A DNA stretch of 64,000 nucleotides from Iodidimonas nitroreducens (GCF_008579165.1 NZ_BKCN01000004.1); one strand, 5' to 3'; shown: positions 48,725 through 58,471, counted from the first letter of the stretch. Made by a program: numbers and translations. Notes: a model not told the origin generated them from the sequence alone.

Positions 48725-48982
48725 ATGAGCAATAAAGATTTGACCAACAAAGACATCTATGAGCGTATTTGCAAGATCGTTGCCCCTTTCAATCAGAAAG
48801 ATGTGTCGCTTTTCCCGGCCACAAGCTTTGCCAATGATCTTGATTTCGATTCACTGACGGTGATGGATCTGGTTGCGGCCATCGAGGATGAGTTTGATAT
48901 TGTTTTGCCCTTGAATATGTTGCCCGATCTGGAAACCATTCAGCAATTGAGCGATGCTGTCGAAAAGATCATCAAAAGGTAA
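48725..48982 (+). CDS. Acyl carrier protein of the sphingolipid locus
   Basis: An ACP of about 85 residues. The phosphopantetheine serine is in NDLDFDSLTVMDLVAAIEDEF, the standard D-S-L motif. It is acidic and helical. ATG 48725 follows the usual N-terminal length; the longer frame from 48656 has a hydrophobic unlikely leader. It ends 7 bases before the spt start. A dedicated ACP supplying acyl chains to serine palmitoyltransferase is known in Sphingomonas and Caulobacter-type clusters. Confidence 0.92.
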   Translation: MSNKDLTNKDIYERICKIVAPFNQKDVSLFPATSFANDLDFDSLTVMDLVAAIEDEFDIVLPLNMLPDLETIQQLSDAVEKIIKR

Positions 48983-48989
48983 TCATCTC

Positions 48990-50264
48990 ATGGATTTGCT
49001 CGATAAATTTGATCCCCTTATCGCCGAGCGCGCCCGGATGGGCGATAGCCAGCCCGATCCCTTGAATATCGTGATGGATGAGATGCTTTCGGCCACCGAA
49101 GCGATGATCGGCGGTCGCAAGATCATTTTGGCCGGCACCAATAATTATATGGGCATGACCTTTGATCCCGATGCCATCGAAGCCGCGAAGGATGCCTTGG
49201 ATGCCTTTGGTACCGGCACCACCGGCAGCCGTATTCTGAATGGCACCTATCAGGGCCATAAAGCGCTGGAACAGGCGCTGATGGATTTTTACGGCATGGA
49301 TCATGCCATGGTCTTTACCACCGGCTATCAGGCCAATCTGGGGATGATCTCCACCTTGGCCGGGCGGGGCGATTATGTGATCATCGATGCCGATAGCCAT
49401 GCCTCGATCTATGATGCCTGCGCCATGGGCAATGCGGATGTGCTGCGTTTCCGCCATAATAGTGTCGAGGATTTGGAAAAGCGCCTGAAAAGGCTGCCAG
49501 CCGAGAGCGCCAAGCTCGTAGTGCTGGAAGGCATTTATTCGATGCTGGGGGATCGCGCGCCATTGCGTGAATTGATCGCGGTGGCCAAGGCGGCCGGCGC
49601 GCAGGTTCTGGTGGATGAAGCGCATTCCATGGGTTTTTGCGGCGAAACCGGGCGCGGTGTGGCGCAGGAATTGGGGGTTGAGGATCAGGTCGATTTCATC
49701 GTCGGCACCTTTTCCAAAAGTGTTGGCACTGTGGGGGGTTTTTGCCTTTCAAACCACCCGAAATTCGAGGTGCTGCGCTTTGCCTGCCGCCCTTATATGT
49801 TCACCGCATCGCTTCCGCCATCGGTGGTGGCGTCGGCGATCAGTTCCATTCGCTCGTTAAAAAATGCGCATAACAAGCGGGCGCATCTGTGGGGCAATGT
49901 GGAACGCCTGCATGGCGGGCTGAAAAAGCTGGGCTTTAATTTGGGTACCGAAAGCGTTGAAAGCCCGATTGTTGCGGTGTGTCTGGAAACGCAGGATCAG
50001 CTTTTTGGCATGTGCCGGGCTTTGCTGCTGGAAGGGGTTTATGTGAATGTTGCCCGCCCACCCGCAACGCCTACGGGGCTTTATCTTTTGCGGTGCAGCT
50101 TAGGTGCCGGGCATAGCGCTGATCAGGTGGATCGCATTCTGGAGGCCTTCAAGGCGGCGGCACACACCCTTCAATTGCCGCTCAACGAAAAGCTCCGCGC
50201 CGCTTCAGCTTCAGAAAATGCAAAAGCCCCGCAAGCACGGGATGCCGCCGTTGCCACGGGCTGA
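48990..50264 (+). CDS. spt: Serine palmitoyltransferase
   Basis: The committed step of sphingolipid synthesis: it condenses serine with a long-chain acyl thioester to 3-ketosphinganine. A PLP enzyme of the alpha-oxoamine synthase family, about 424 residues. Blocks: GTGTTGSRILNGTYQGHKALE, DADSHASIYDACAMG, VDEAHSMGFCGETGRGV and the PLP lysine in GTFSKSVGTVGGFCLSNHP. The position next to an ACP, CerR-like and bCerS-like genes separates it from KBL and BioF paralogues. ATG 48990 is preferred to 48954, which would overlap the ACP gene. The 3' end overlaps the converging nucleotidyltransferase gene by about 80 bases. Confidence 0.92.
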   Translation: MDLLDKFDPLIAERARMGDSQPDPLNIVMDEMLSATEAMIGGRKIILAGTNNYMGMTFDPDAIEAAKDALDAFGTGTTGSRILNGTYQGHKALEQALMDFYGMDHAMVFTTGYQANLGMISTLAGRGDYVIIDADSHASIYDACAMGNADVLRFRHNSVEDLEKRLKRLPAESAKLVVLEGIYSMLGDRAPLRELIAVAKAAGAQVLVDEAHSMGFCGETGRGVAQELGVEDQVDFIVGTFSKSVGTVGGFCLSNHPKFEVLRFACRPYMFTASLPPSVVASAISSIRSLKNAHNKRAHLWGNVERLHGGLKKLGFNLGTESVESPIVAVCLETQDQLFGMCRALLLEGVYVNVARPPATPTGLYLLRCSLGAGHSADQVDRILEAFKAAAHTLQLPLNEKLRAASASENAKAPQARDAAVATG

Positions 50265-51195
50265 CGACCAGCTTCACGCCTGAATGGCGCTCGATCTTCC
50301 AGGCCAGATAATCGATGCCGCCATCAAAGGTGGCGCTGGCCTTGATCAGGCGCAGGAAAGTAATGATCTTGCCAGCCATCCGCCGCTGCGCCCAGGCGCG
50401 CCGGGCCCGGCCCCGGGCGGACTCTGAAAATTTTTGGGCCATGATGGGCTTGCCGTTTTCATCGCGGCCATAAGCGATGCCCAAACCATCAAGCGCCGGT
50501 GCAAAAAAGCGCTGATAGCGCGTGGCATCCAGTGCATAAAGCTCTGCGCCCTTGCCGGGCGGTTCGGATCGCAATTCGGCGCCATATGTATGGGAAAAAG
50601 CTTTGGGCCAAATCCGATCCGGCCCATCCCCATGGCTGCACAGGGGCAGGGTGGCCCCCAATGTGGTGCGAATGGCCTGCGCCACCGCTTTGGTCATATC
50701 GGGCAGCACCCGATCATCGCGGGGGATGAGCAGCGCCAAAGGCTGGGCAAAGCGCGCCCATAAAGAAACGGTGCGGCATTCGGGGCGGACCAGTTGATGG
50801 AGATGATCGCGGCTGATGATATTGTATTTGCTGCGGATGATCTGGCCATCATATTGGCATTCATCATAAAAAACATTGGGGGGCAGCCATTGATTGGCTG
50901 CGGCCAGCCAGCGTTTATCATAAGCTGAGGGATAATCGCTGACGATCACATAAAAATCGAGGATTTTGTCGGTTAAAAGCCCGGTGCGCAGACATGATCC
51001 ATAAAATAAAACACCCAAAACGCAGGATCGTTCAGCATCCGCCCCCTGAAGCCGGGCTGCAGCATGGCGGGCGGCGGCCAACACCGCTTCGGGCTGCGGG
51101 CGGCATAATTCGGCGGCAATCAGGCTTTCCAGCCGCTGATCGGCATTGGAACCCGCCGATGGATGGGGGTTGGTCCTTGTCAGTGATGTGTTCAT
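50182..51195 (-). CDS. Tam41-like nucleotidyltransferase in the sphingolipid locus
   Basis: Not a textbook family member, but the pattern resembles Tam41/Mmp37 CDP-diacylglycerol synthase. It has a nucleotidyltransferase-type VLFYGSCLRTGLLTDKILDFYVIVSDY, then PPNVFY, then SKYNIISRDHLHQL and a SLWARFAQPLALLIPRD stretch like Tam41's RMHKPVK region. Length 337 residues; no signal peptide. It is encoded 15 bases downstream of the lipid-kinase-like gene on the same strand, so the pair forms an operon opposite spt. If the kinase makes ceramide-1-phosphate, this enzyme could convert it to a CDP-activated form; that is an inference. The family call is by eye. Confidence 0.6.
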   Translation of the reverse strand: MNTSLTRTNPHPSAGSNADQRLESLIAAELCRPQPEAVLAAARHAAARLQGADAERSCVLGVLFYGSCLRTGLLTDKILDFYVIVSDYPSAYDKRWLAAANQWLPPNVFYDECQYDGQIIRSKYNIISRDHLHQLVRPECRTVSLWARFAQPLALLIPRDDRVLPDMTKAVAQAIRTTLGATLPLCSHGDGPDRIWPKAFSHTYGAELRSEPPGKGAELYALDATRYQRFFAPALDGLGIAYGRDENGKPIMAQKFSESARGRARRAWAQRRMAGKIITFLRLIKASATFDGGIDYLAWKIERHSGVKLVVSPWQRRHPVLAGLLHFLKLKRRGAFR

Positions 51196-51210
51196 GGCCG
51201 GTTTATGGCC

Positions 51211-52254
51211 CTAGAGGCGTAAAAAATTCAATGATTTTTCGCAATCAAGGTGGATCGGTTTGCCCGGGGTGGGGGTATAGATTTCCCCATCCAGGGTCAC
51301 CGGATCATCCCCATCGATCAGCATATGATCGGTGCGCGCGGTATAAACCCCGGCTACTTTTCCCTGATGAAAACGGCGGGTCAGAAGGGCCAGCAAGGCT
51401 TGGCGCATCACTTTGGGCCGGGAATCGATGATTGCGGTTTTCAATCCCCCATTGCCGTCTCGGCCAAAGGGACGCAAACCCAGCATCAGCCGGGAGAGGG
51501 TGGTGACGAGGATGAGATAAAATTCGCCATCATAACGCTGTTCATCACCCATAGTGATCGTGGTTTGGCCCGAGCGCAAGGGCGACGCCTCATTGCTGAA
51601 AGCGGCCTTTAAAATCAGCCGAATAATTGCCAGAGCATGGCCAAAGCGGGTGGGAACTTTGCTTTGATGGATATGGGTGCGGCTCCATAAAATACCTTTG
51701 ATCACCGCAGCACCGCCAAAAAACATCCCATAGCGAGGGGGCTTTCCATCCGCCAGATCAAGGGCGATCAGATTTCGTTCAACCAGATGTTTTTTTAATT
51801 TGCCTCGGCGCACGGTTTTGATCACGCGCTTGAGCACGCTGGCCGGGCTGCCTTTGCATTTCAGATCATCGGCAATGAGATTGGTTTTGCCGCCGGGCAG
51901 AATGGCGATGGGGGGAATGATGGTGAAGGGCCGATCATTGATGATATGGGTGAGCGTTGCCTGAATGGTGCCATCGCCGCCATTGATGATGAGCAGGGCA
52001 ACACCGGCATCGGCCATTAATTGCAGGCCTTCGGGCAGGGCGTTGATATCGTCGAATTCATAATGAAACAGATGCGGGCTTTTACCGATCACTGTCCGCA
52101 CGCGGTCAAGCTGCTCGCGATTGGTGCTGCTTACACAATTGGAGATGATACCGATCAGGCCTGCGAGGGCCGGTGGCTTGTTGCTGAAAAAGATTGTTGC
52201 CGCATTTGTGGTCTGTCGCTTCCTCGGTCGATAAGGGTTTATCAGAAAAATCAA
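51211..52254 (-). CDS. Diacylglycerol/ceramide kinase-like lipid kinase (CpgB-like)
   Basis: A DAGK catalytic-domain protein, 347 residues. The nucleotide-binding motif is LLIINGGDGTIQATLTHI, followed by the IAILPGGKTNLIADDL motif. The C-terminal part has GMFFGGAAVIKGI and DGEIYTPTPGKPIHL. In Caulobacter, the ceramide kinase CpgB belongs to this broad family and is encoded near spt. The position here fits a ceramide kinase making ceramide-1-phosphate. Diacylglycerol or another lipid remains possible. It is divergent from the LptF-like gene. Confidence 0.78.
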   Translation of the reverse strand: MIFLINPYRPRKRQTTNAATIFFSNKPPALAGLIGIISNCVSSTNREQLDRVRTVIGKSPHLFHYEFDDINALPEGLQLMADAGVALLIINGGDGTIQATLTHIINDRPFTIIPPIAILPGGKTNLIADDLKCKGSPASVLKRVIKTVRRGKLKKHLVERNLIALDLADGKPPRYGMFFGGAAVIKGILWSRTHIHQSKVPTRFGHALAIIRLILKAAFSNEASPLRSGQTTITMGDEQRYDGEFYLILVTTLSRLMLGLRPFGRDGNGGLKTAIIDSRPKVMRQALLALLTRRFHQGKVAGVYTARTDHMLIDGDDPVTLDGEIYTPTPGKPIHLDCEKSLNFLRL

Positions 52255-52580
52255 AAGTGATCTGAACCAATATGCGCATTAAGCAGGTGACTGCAAATGC
52301 AACAGGGTTGAGGCATAGGGATCGCTTTGCTTTTAAACCTCTGCTATAGCCTTTGAAGGGCTTTGATCCGGCGGCAAAAGAGAAAGAGCCTTTCGCGCCT
52401 TGCTCGGGTGTTCATGATAGGATCTTCGTGTCATAAATATGTTGAACTGCTGTTTGCTCATAATTAAAGCCCTTTTACCAGCCTTTTCCGGCCTTAATCA
52501 CATGATCAGGCGTCAATCTCACGCTTTTCTGATCCCTGTGGGTGTGTTGTTCGATCTGATTGCCTTTGAAGGGGGCTTTG
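52255..52580. other. Divergent intergenic region in the sphingolipid locus
   Basis: No gene or clear hairpin seen. It separates the minus-strand kinase/nucleotidyltransferase pair from the plus-strand permease genes, so it must hold promoters for both. A ribosome-binding stretch GAAGGGGG precedes the LptF-like ATG. Confidence 0.5.
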
Positions 52581-53885
52581 ATGCTGCCAGGATTTAGCCG
52601 TCTTGATCATTATGTGTTGCGCAAGGCGGTCGTGCCCCTGCTATCCACCGTAGTCATTACTGCCGCCCTGCTTTTGCTGGAGCGGATGCTGCGTTTGTTC
52701 GATTTCGTGGTCAATGAAAATGGCCCCATCGATATCGTATGGCAGATGCTGGCGCATCTTGTGCCTCATTATATGGGAATGGCTTTGCCGGTTGGGTTGT
52801 TTCTAGGCACTTTGCTGGCATTTCGCACCTTATCCTTGAATAGCGAGCTTGATGGCATGATGGCCAGCGGTGCCGGCTTGCCCCGATTGGTGCGTCCGAT
52901 GGTTTTTTTGAGCCTGTTTCTGGCTTTGCTTGAATTTGGCCTTTTGGGTTTTGTGCAGCCCCATAGCCGCTATGAATATCGGCATCTGGATTTCGAACTG
53001 CGCAGTGGGGCTTTGGGGGCCAGCGTCGATGTTGGGGAATTTGTGTCCTTGTCGGATGGCCTGTTGCTGCGGGTTGGCGGCACCCAATCCGATGGGCAGG
53101 AACTGAAGGATATTTTTCTCCGACGTGGGGTGGGAAGCGCGGAAGAAATCGTTGCTACCGCCAAGCGGGGCGCTTTTTTTGCCACCAATAATACGCAAAC
53201 GGTTTTGTTGCGGCTTTATGATGGACGGCTGATCGATTTTGATCCGGGTAAGATAAAGCCCCGTGTTTTATCCTTTGAATCCCAAGACATTGTCATCAAT
53301 CTGCCCGAAATCGAGGAATTTCGCCGCCGGGGTGGCGAGGAATTGGAAATGACCCTGCCCGAACTTTATTGGGCCATGCACGGCATCATGCCCCAAACCG
53401 CTGCCACGAATGTGCAGCCAAACAAGGGCATCGCACCCAATGGCGCGGCGGCTCAGGATATGGGCCGATCATCGGAAAAAAAGAGTGTGCAATCCGATGC
53501 ACAAACCATGCAGCAGCGCTATCGGGCGACCTATCATTGGCGGGTGATCAATATTATGATTTTGCTGGTCATTCCCTTTCTGGCGGCGCCTTTGGGCCTG
53601 GCCAATAAACGAACCGGTGGGGCCGGGGGGCTGGTTGCCGGATTATCCGGGCTGATTGTGTTTAACGAATTTCTGGAAGCCGGGGAAAGATTGGTGGGGT
53701 TTGATGGCATGTCCCCTTATCTCGCCTTATGGGGGCCATTTGCACTTTTTGCGGGCTTCAGCGGCTTTTTATTCTGGTCTTCGGTGATCCGCCCCGGGCG
53801 CGGGGCCGCCGGGATCATCGATCGCGGCTTTGAAGTGATCCTGTGGCCGGTGCGGCAGGTTTTCGCGGCCATGAAAAGGGCTTGA
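52581..53885 (+). CDS. LptF-like permease
   Basis: A YjgP/YjgQ-family inner-membrane protein, about 434 residues. The N-terminus LDHYVLRKAVVPLLSTVVITAALLLLERM carries the first helix; further helices flank a periplasmic jelly-roll. NSELDGMMASGAGLPRLVRPM is the conserved cytoplasmic coupling loop. LptF and LptG form the channel that extracts LPS from the inner membrane with LptB2. Located in a sphingolipid locus, this pair may instead (or also) handle ceramide lipids. ATG 52581 was chosen for its ribosome-binding site. The stop and the next ATG overlap (TGATG). Confidence 0.85.
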   Translation: MLPGFSRLDHYVLRKAVVPLLSTVVITAALLLLERMLRLFDFVVNENGPIDIVWQMLAHLVPHYMGMALPVGLFLGTLLAFRTLSLNSELDGMMASGAGLPRLVRPMVFLSLFLALLEFGLLGFVQPHSRYEYRHLDFELRSGALGASVDVGEFVSLSDGLLLRVGGTQSDGQELKDIFLRRGVGSAEEIVATAKRGAFFATNNTQTVLLRLYDGRLIDFDPGKIKPRVLSFESQDIVINLPEIEEFRRRGGEELEMTLPELYWAMHGIMPQTAATNVQPNKGIAPNGAAAQDMGRSSEKKSVQSDAQTMQQRYRATYHWRVINIMILLVIPFLAAPLGLANKRTGGAGGLVAGLSGLIVFNEFLEAGERLVGFDGMSPYLALWGPFALFAGFSGFLFWSSVIRPGRGAAGIIDRGFEVILWPVRQVFAAMKRA

Positions 53886-55006
53886 TGATGAGCATTTTGC
53901 GGCCATTGCGGCGCTATTTTCTGCCGTCCCGCACCATGGGGCGCTATATTGGCAAGGTTTTTTTCGTCCGCTTTCTGGGGCTTGTCATCGGGGTTGTGGT
54001 GGTGTTGCAGATGCTGGATCTGCTGGCGCAATCCGATGCCATTCTGGCCGCGCCGGGCAATGGCGATGCAGAATTATGGCGCTATATCGGCCTGCGCTTT
54101 CCCGAATTGCTCAGCCGCTTCATTCCCTTCAGCGCGCTGCTTGCCGTGCTTTTGACCTTATCAAGCCTTTCCCAGCATAGCGAGATTGTGGTGATGAAGG
54201 CGTCGGGCATGTCGGCGCACCGCATTTTGCTGCCTTTATTGCTGGCATCAGCAGCGATTTCTGTGGTGCATTTCATTCTCGATCAAAAGCTGGTGGCACC
54301 TTCCACGGCGGAACTGGAATATTGGAAGCGCTTTGATTATGCGTCTGATCTGCCCCCTGCACCCGATATTCTTGATGATCTGTGGCTGGTGGATGGCAAT
54401 GCGCTGGTTTTGGTGAAGGCGGTCAGCCGATCGGGCAGCCGGGTCATTCTGGATAAGGTGACGATCTATCAGCGCAATGATCAAGGCCAGCTTGCCGGGA
54501 TCGTGCGGGCCGATTTTGCATGGCATACCGATGGCGCCTGGACCTTATATGCCGTGCGCCGCTTTGATGCTGAAACCCACGCTATCACCACCGAGCCATC
54601 TTTGCCCTGGACCCTGCAATCCCCACCGGAACGGTTTTTTTCCTTGCGCGTGATCCCCGAACAGCTTTCTTTCAGCCGCTTGGAGGAACAGATTGATCAA
54701 TTAAAACTGGAAGGCAAGCCCGTGGCGGAACTGCAAGCCGCCCTTTATCAAAAAATTGCCGGTCCGCTCGCCACTTTGTTGATGCCGATTTTGGGGGCGA
54801 TTGCAGGTTTCGGGGTGCAAAGGGGCGGCAAAATCTTTGCCCGCGTGGCTGCCGGGATGGGGCTTGGCTTTGCTTTTTTCGTGGCGGATAATTTCATGCT
54901 GGCGATGGGGAAATTCGGGGCCGCACCTGCCTTTCTGGCGGCTTTTGGCCCGATGCTGATTTTTACAAGCCTCGGGCTCGCCGTTATTTTCTATTCCGAG
55001 GAATGA
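53885..55006 (+). CDS. LptG-like permease
   Basis: The partner YjgP/YjgQ-family protein, about 373 residues. The N-terminus TMGRYIGKVFFVRFLGLVIGVVVVLQMLDLL matches LptG. The coupling loop is SQHSEIVVMKASGMSAHRILLPLLLA. A C-terminal membrane segment follows a periplasmic domain. It overlaps the LptF-like gene by one base and is followed almost immediately by the flippase gene. A dedicated or general lipid exporter; the sequence does not decide which. Confidence 0.85.
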   Translation: MMSILRPLRRYFLPSRTMGRYIGKVFFVRFLGLVIGVVVVLQMLDLLAQSDAILAAPGNGDAELWRYIGLRFPELLSRFIPFSALLAVLLTLSSLSQHSEIVVMKASGMSAHRILLPLLLASAAISVVHFILDQKLVAPSTAELEYWKRFDYASDLPPAPDILDDLWLVDGNALVLVKAVSRSGSRVILDKVTIYQRNDQGQLAGIVRADFAWHTDGAWTLYAVRRFDAETHAITTEPSLPWTLQSPPERFFSLRVIPEQLSFSRLEEQIDQLKLEGKPVAELQAALYQKIAGPLATLLMPILGAIAGFGVQRGGKIFARVAAGMGLGFAFFVADNFMLAMGKFGAAPAFLAAFGPMLIFTSLGLAVIFYSEE

Positions 55007-56576
55007 GCATGAAAAAGGGCGGTCCATCCGGCGCGGAGGAGTCCGCGCCGAGCCGGGCGGGGCAGGATCAATCCAGAAAGGAAATGACCCGAGGCGCGGG
55101 GCTTGCCTTGCTCGGGCGGATGGGGGCTTTGGTTGAAGCGGCTGGATTTCCGATCTTTTTGTGGCTTTATGGGTCTGTCACCTTTGGCTTGTTTGCCACC
55201 CTTTATGCCATTGTGCGCATGGCCAGCGGGGTGACGCAGATGGGCATGGATGTGGCTTTGCAGCGCTTTATCCCGTCTTATGATGATGAAGATGTGATCC
55301 ACCGCACTTTGGCGATTGCCCTTGTCATCACTATGGGTGCGGGGATCATCGGCGCGCTTTTCTTGATCATCTATGCGCCGCTGCTGGCGCAGATGATCAA
55401 TGGCAATGGCGAGGATAACCAGCATATCGTGACGGTGATCCGCCTTTATGCCGTGACCCTGCCGCTTTGGACCAGTGTTGAAGTGCTGACCGCCAGTGTG
55501 AGATCGCGGCGGAAATTCGGGCCGGAAATCAGGATCAGGTTTTTCTACGAACAGATTTTGCGTATTCTGATTGCGGTTGGTTTAGCCTTTGCCGGTTTCA
55601 CCATTTATGGGCTTTTTCTGGCGCATATACTGTCTTTGGCCATTGCGGCCCTTCTGTCGTTTTTTCTGGTCGCCCGCTTTTATGATTATAAGCGCTTGTT
55701 CATGGCTGGCTATGATCCAAAGCTTGCTAAAGCCATGCTGCATTTTGCCCTGCCGATGATGCCTGCAACCCTGATCCAGCGCATTTTTTCAGAATTTCCG
55801 GTGCTGGTGCTCAATATCATCATTCCGGGCGCTGCGGGCGCTTCGGCGGCGGGCTTTTATTCCATCGCCCGTAAGCTTTCCAGTGTTATGCAGGTGATCC
55901 ACAATAGCTTTGATTATGTGGTGGCACCCCTTGCGGCTTTCCAAAAAGGGCGGGGGGATCGCGAAACCCTTGCGGATATGTATGCCTATTCAACCCGCCT
56001 GATGGTTGCCTTTGGGGTGATTTTGGCCGGTGCATGGTGGGCAGCCATCATGCCTTGCTTGATATGCTGGGGCCTGAATCCGAACCCGCGGCGGTGGCGC
56101 TGGTTATTCTGGTTCTGGGGCGATTGCTCACCTTCTTTTTCGGACAGGCCCCGGCCATGGTCCGCAGCCTGTCCTCAACTTATTGGACATTGGGCAATGG
56201 CCTGTTTGGTTTGCTGGCGATGCTTGGGCTGCTTTATCTGCTGGTGGAAAGCCATGGCCCGGCAGGGGCGGCGCTGGCAGCGGCGGCGGGCCTTATTCTC
56301 AGCCGGGGCGTGGCATTGATCGAGGTTTATTTTCTCTCCCGTCTATGGCCCTATAGTAAAGAAATGTTGAAGCCTTTATTTGTTTCTATTTGTTTATCAC
56401 TTATCTTGTTCACTGCAGGGGTTTTACTGAAAAATACGCTCGCGCCCGTTCAAATCCTCGTGCTTTTGATGCTCCTCGTCTTGAGTATTCTTGCTTTTCT
56501 CCGATATGGTTTATCGGCCCCTGATGCCAAAGCGCTCGGGCGGCTTGCACGTTTTGCGCGGCGCGGGCTTCATTGA
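55003..56576 (+). CDS. Polysaccharide/lipid flippase-like membrane protein (one frameshift)
   Basis: A multi-helix protein of the MVF/Wzx-like polysaccharide biosynthesis flippase group. The first part runs to VAFGVILAGA. The frame breaks at about 56026-56034; one more base restores MVGSHHALLDMLGPESEPAAVALVILVLGR and the remaining helices. Total about 524 residues with around twelve hydrophobic segments. It overlaps the end of the LptG-like gene and precedes the bCerS-like gene, so it belongs to the lipid cluster. It could flip a ceramide or a glycan-lipid intermediate; the substrate is not shown. Confidence 0.78.
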
Positions 56577-56613
56577 TGATGGGCCCGCCCATTAATCAAC
56601 TGGGCGACCGATC

Positions 56614-57763
56614 ATGTCATTATATGGAGCCATCGCTTTATCCGAAGTGAAGGCGAAAAAAGACCTTAAAACATTCATTCGGGTTGCCGAAGAAATCTAT
56701 GCGCAGGACCCCTGCTGGGTGAAGCCATTGATGATCGAACGTCTGGCGCTTTTGGATCGCACCAAAAATCCCTATTTCGATCATGCCCGGGCTGCCTATT
56801 GGATTGCTTGGAAAAATGGTCGCCCGGTGGGGCGGATCAGTGCCCAGATCGATCAATTGGCACAAAAGCACAGGGGCGACAGCATCGGCCATTTCGGCAT
56901 GATCGAAGCCATCGATGATCGCGCGGTTTTTGCCACCTTGCTGGGCAAGGCCGAAGATTGGCTGAAGGCCGCAGGCTGCACGCGGATTGAGGGGCCCTAT
57001 AATCTATCGAGCAATGGCGAATGCGGGCTTTTGGTGGATGGGTTTGATACCCCGCCGGTTTTGATGATGGGCCATGCCCGGCCTTATTACCAAAAGCATT
57101 TAATGGCTTTGGGCTATGCGAAGGCAAAGGATTTATTGGCTTATGAGCTTGATCTGCTCAAGCCTTTGCCGCCCCGCTTGGCGCGCTTTATCAAAACGGT
57201 TGAGCAGAATGAAAAAATTACCCTGCGCCAGATCGATATGCGACGCTATCAGGATGAATTGCATAAGATCATCGATATTTATAATGATGCCTGGTCGGAT
57301 AATTGGGGCTTTGTGCCCCTGACGGCAGAAGAAGCCACCCATCTGGCGCAGGACATCAAACCGATCGTTGCCCCGCATCGTGTGCGCCTATGCGAGGTGG
57401 ATGGAAAGCCCATGGGGATGTTTGTCACCTTGCCGGATGTGAATATGGTTTTGCGCTCCTTTAATGGCAGGCTCCTTCCTTTGGGGTGGCTGCGATTGCT
57501 CAGCGGATTATTCATATCCTATCCGAAACGATTACGGGTTCCCCTGATGGGTGTGCGCAAGATCATGCAAAAAAGCCGCTATTCCGCAGCATTGGCACTG
57601 ATGATGATCGAACATACTCGCCGCGATGTGGTGCGCCGGGGGGGCGCGATGGGCGGAATTATCCTGGATTTTGGAAGATAATTTTGGCATGCGAAATATT
57701 CTCGACGAGATTGGCTGTGAAATCTACAAGACCTATCGAATCTATCAGAAATCACTGCTATAA
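56614..57763 (+). CDS. Bacterial ceramide synthase (bCerS)-like N-acyltransferase (one frameshift)
   Basis: Resembles the Caulobacter GNAT-like ceramide synthase bCerS, which N-acylates the sphingoid base. Blocks: FIRVAEEIYAQDPCWVKPLMIERLALLDRTKNPYF, AAYWIAWKNGRPVGRISAQIDQ, IEGPYNLSSNGECGLLVDGFDTPPVLMM, YNDAWSDNWGFVPLT. The published ORF end is wrong: a G-run at 57638-57644 shifts the frame, and repair gives ARWAELSWILEDNFGMRNILDEIGCEIYKTYRIY to the stop at 57763. No signal peptide is visible. Last gene of the cluster. Confidence 0.85.
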
Positions 57764-57805
57764 GAGCGCGATCTGAAACCGGATTTTATAGAAACGGATA
57801 GGCTT

Positions 57806-58471
57806 GTGTGGCATCGGCTGAGGACGTATTTTCTTGCTGGGCTCGTTGTCTTTGCGCCCATTTCCATCACGATTTTTCTGACCTGGAAGGTGATCGGGGG
57901 CATCGATGGCTTTGTTCGCGGTCTTTTGCCCACGGCTTATAATCCTGAAACCTACCTGGCGGTGAATATCCCCGGTATCGGGCTTTTCATCACTTTTGTC
58001 TTTCTCACCATGCTGGGGGCACTGGCCGCCAATTTTCTCGGCCGATCCCTGATCAGGCTTGGCGAAGCGCTGGTGGAGCGGACGCCGGTCATTCGCGGTA
58101 TTTACACAACGGTGAAACAGATTGCCCAAACGGTGATGGCGCAAAGCTCCACCACCTTCCGCGATGTGGTGATGATCGAATATCCGCGCCCGGGTTTATG
58201 GGCGATTGCCTTTGTTTCGTCGAACACCACCAATGAAATTCAGCAGAAAACCGCCAAGGAAGATATGCTGAATGTTTTTCTGCCCACAACGCCCAATCCC
58301 ACCTCGGGATTTTTGCTGTTTGTGAGAAAAAGTGATTGTATCTATCTGGATATGACCATCGAACAGGCGATCAAATATATCATTTCGGCCGGCTTGGTTA
58401 GCCCGTCGGAATTACCCCTTGCCAGCCCGAACAAGCGCCCATCAGAAGCCGCAAAATCGTCTGCACCTTAA
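57806..58471 (+). CDS. DUF502-family membrane protein
   Basis: About 221 residues. Two N-terminal hydrophobic segments (YFLAGLVVFAPISITIFLTWKVI and GLFITFVFLTMLGALAANFLG) precede a soluble part with ERTPVIRGIYTTVKQIAQTV, a DUF502 signature. Function unknown. The GTG at 57806 is the likely start, 43 bases after the bCerS-like stop. Its presence in the lipid cluster may be coincidence. Confidence 0.85.
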   Translation: MWHRLRTYFLAGLVVFAPISITIFLTWKVIGGIDGFVRGLLPTAYNPETYLAVNIPGIGLFITFVFLTMLGALAANFLGRSLIRLGEALVERTPVIRGIYTTVKQIAQTVMAQSSTTFRDVVMIEYPRPGLWAIAFVSSNTTNEIQQKTAKEDMLNVFLPTTPNPTSGFLLFVRKSDCIYLDMTIEQAIKYIISAGLVSPSELPLASPNKRPSEAAKSSAP

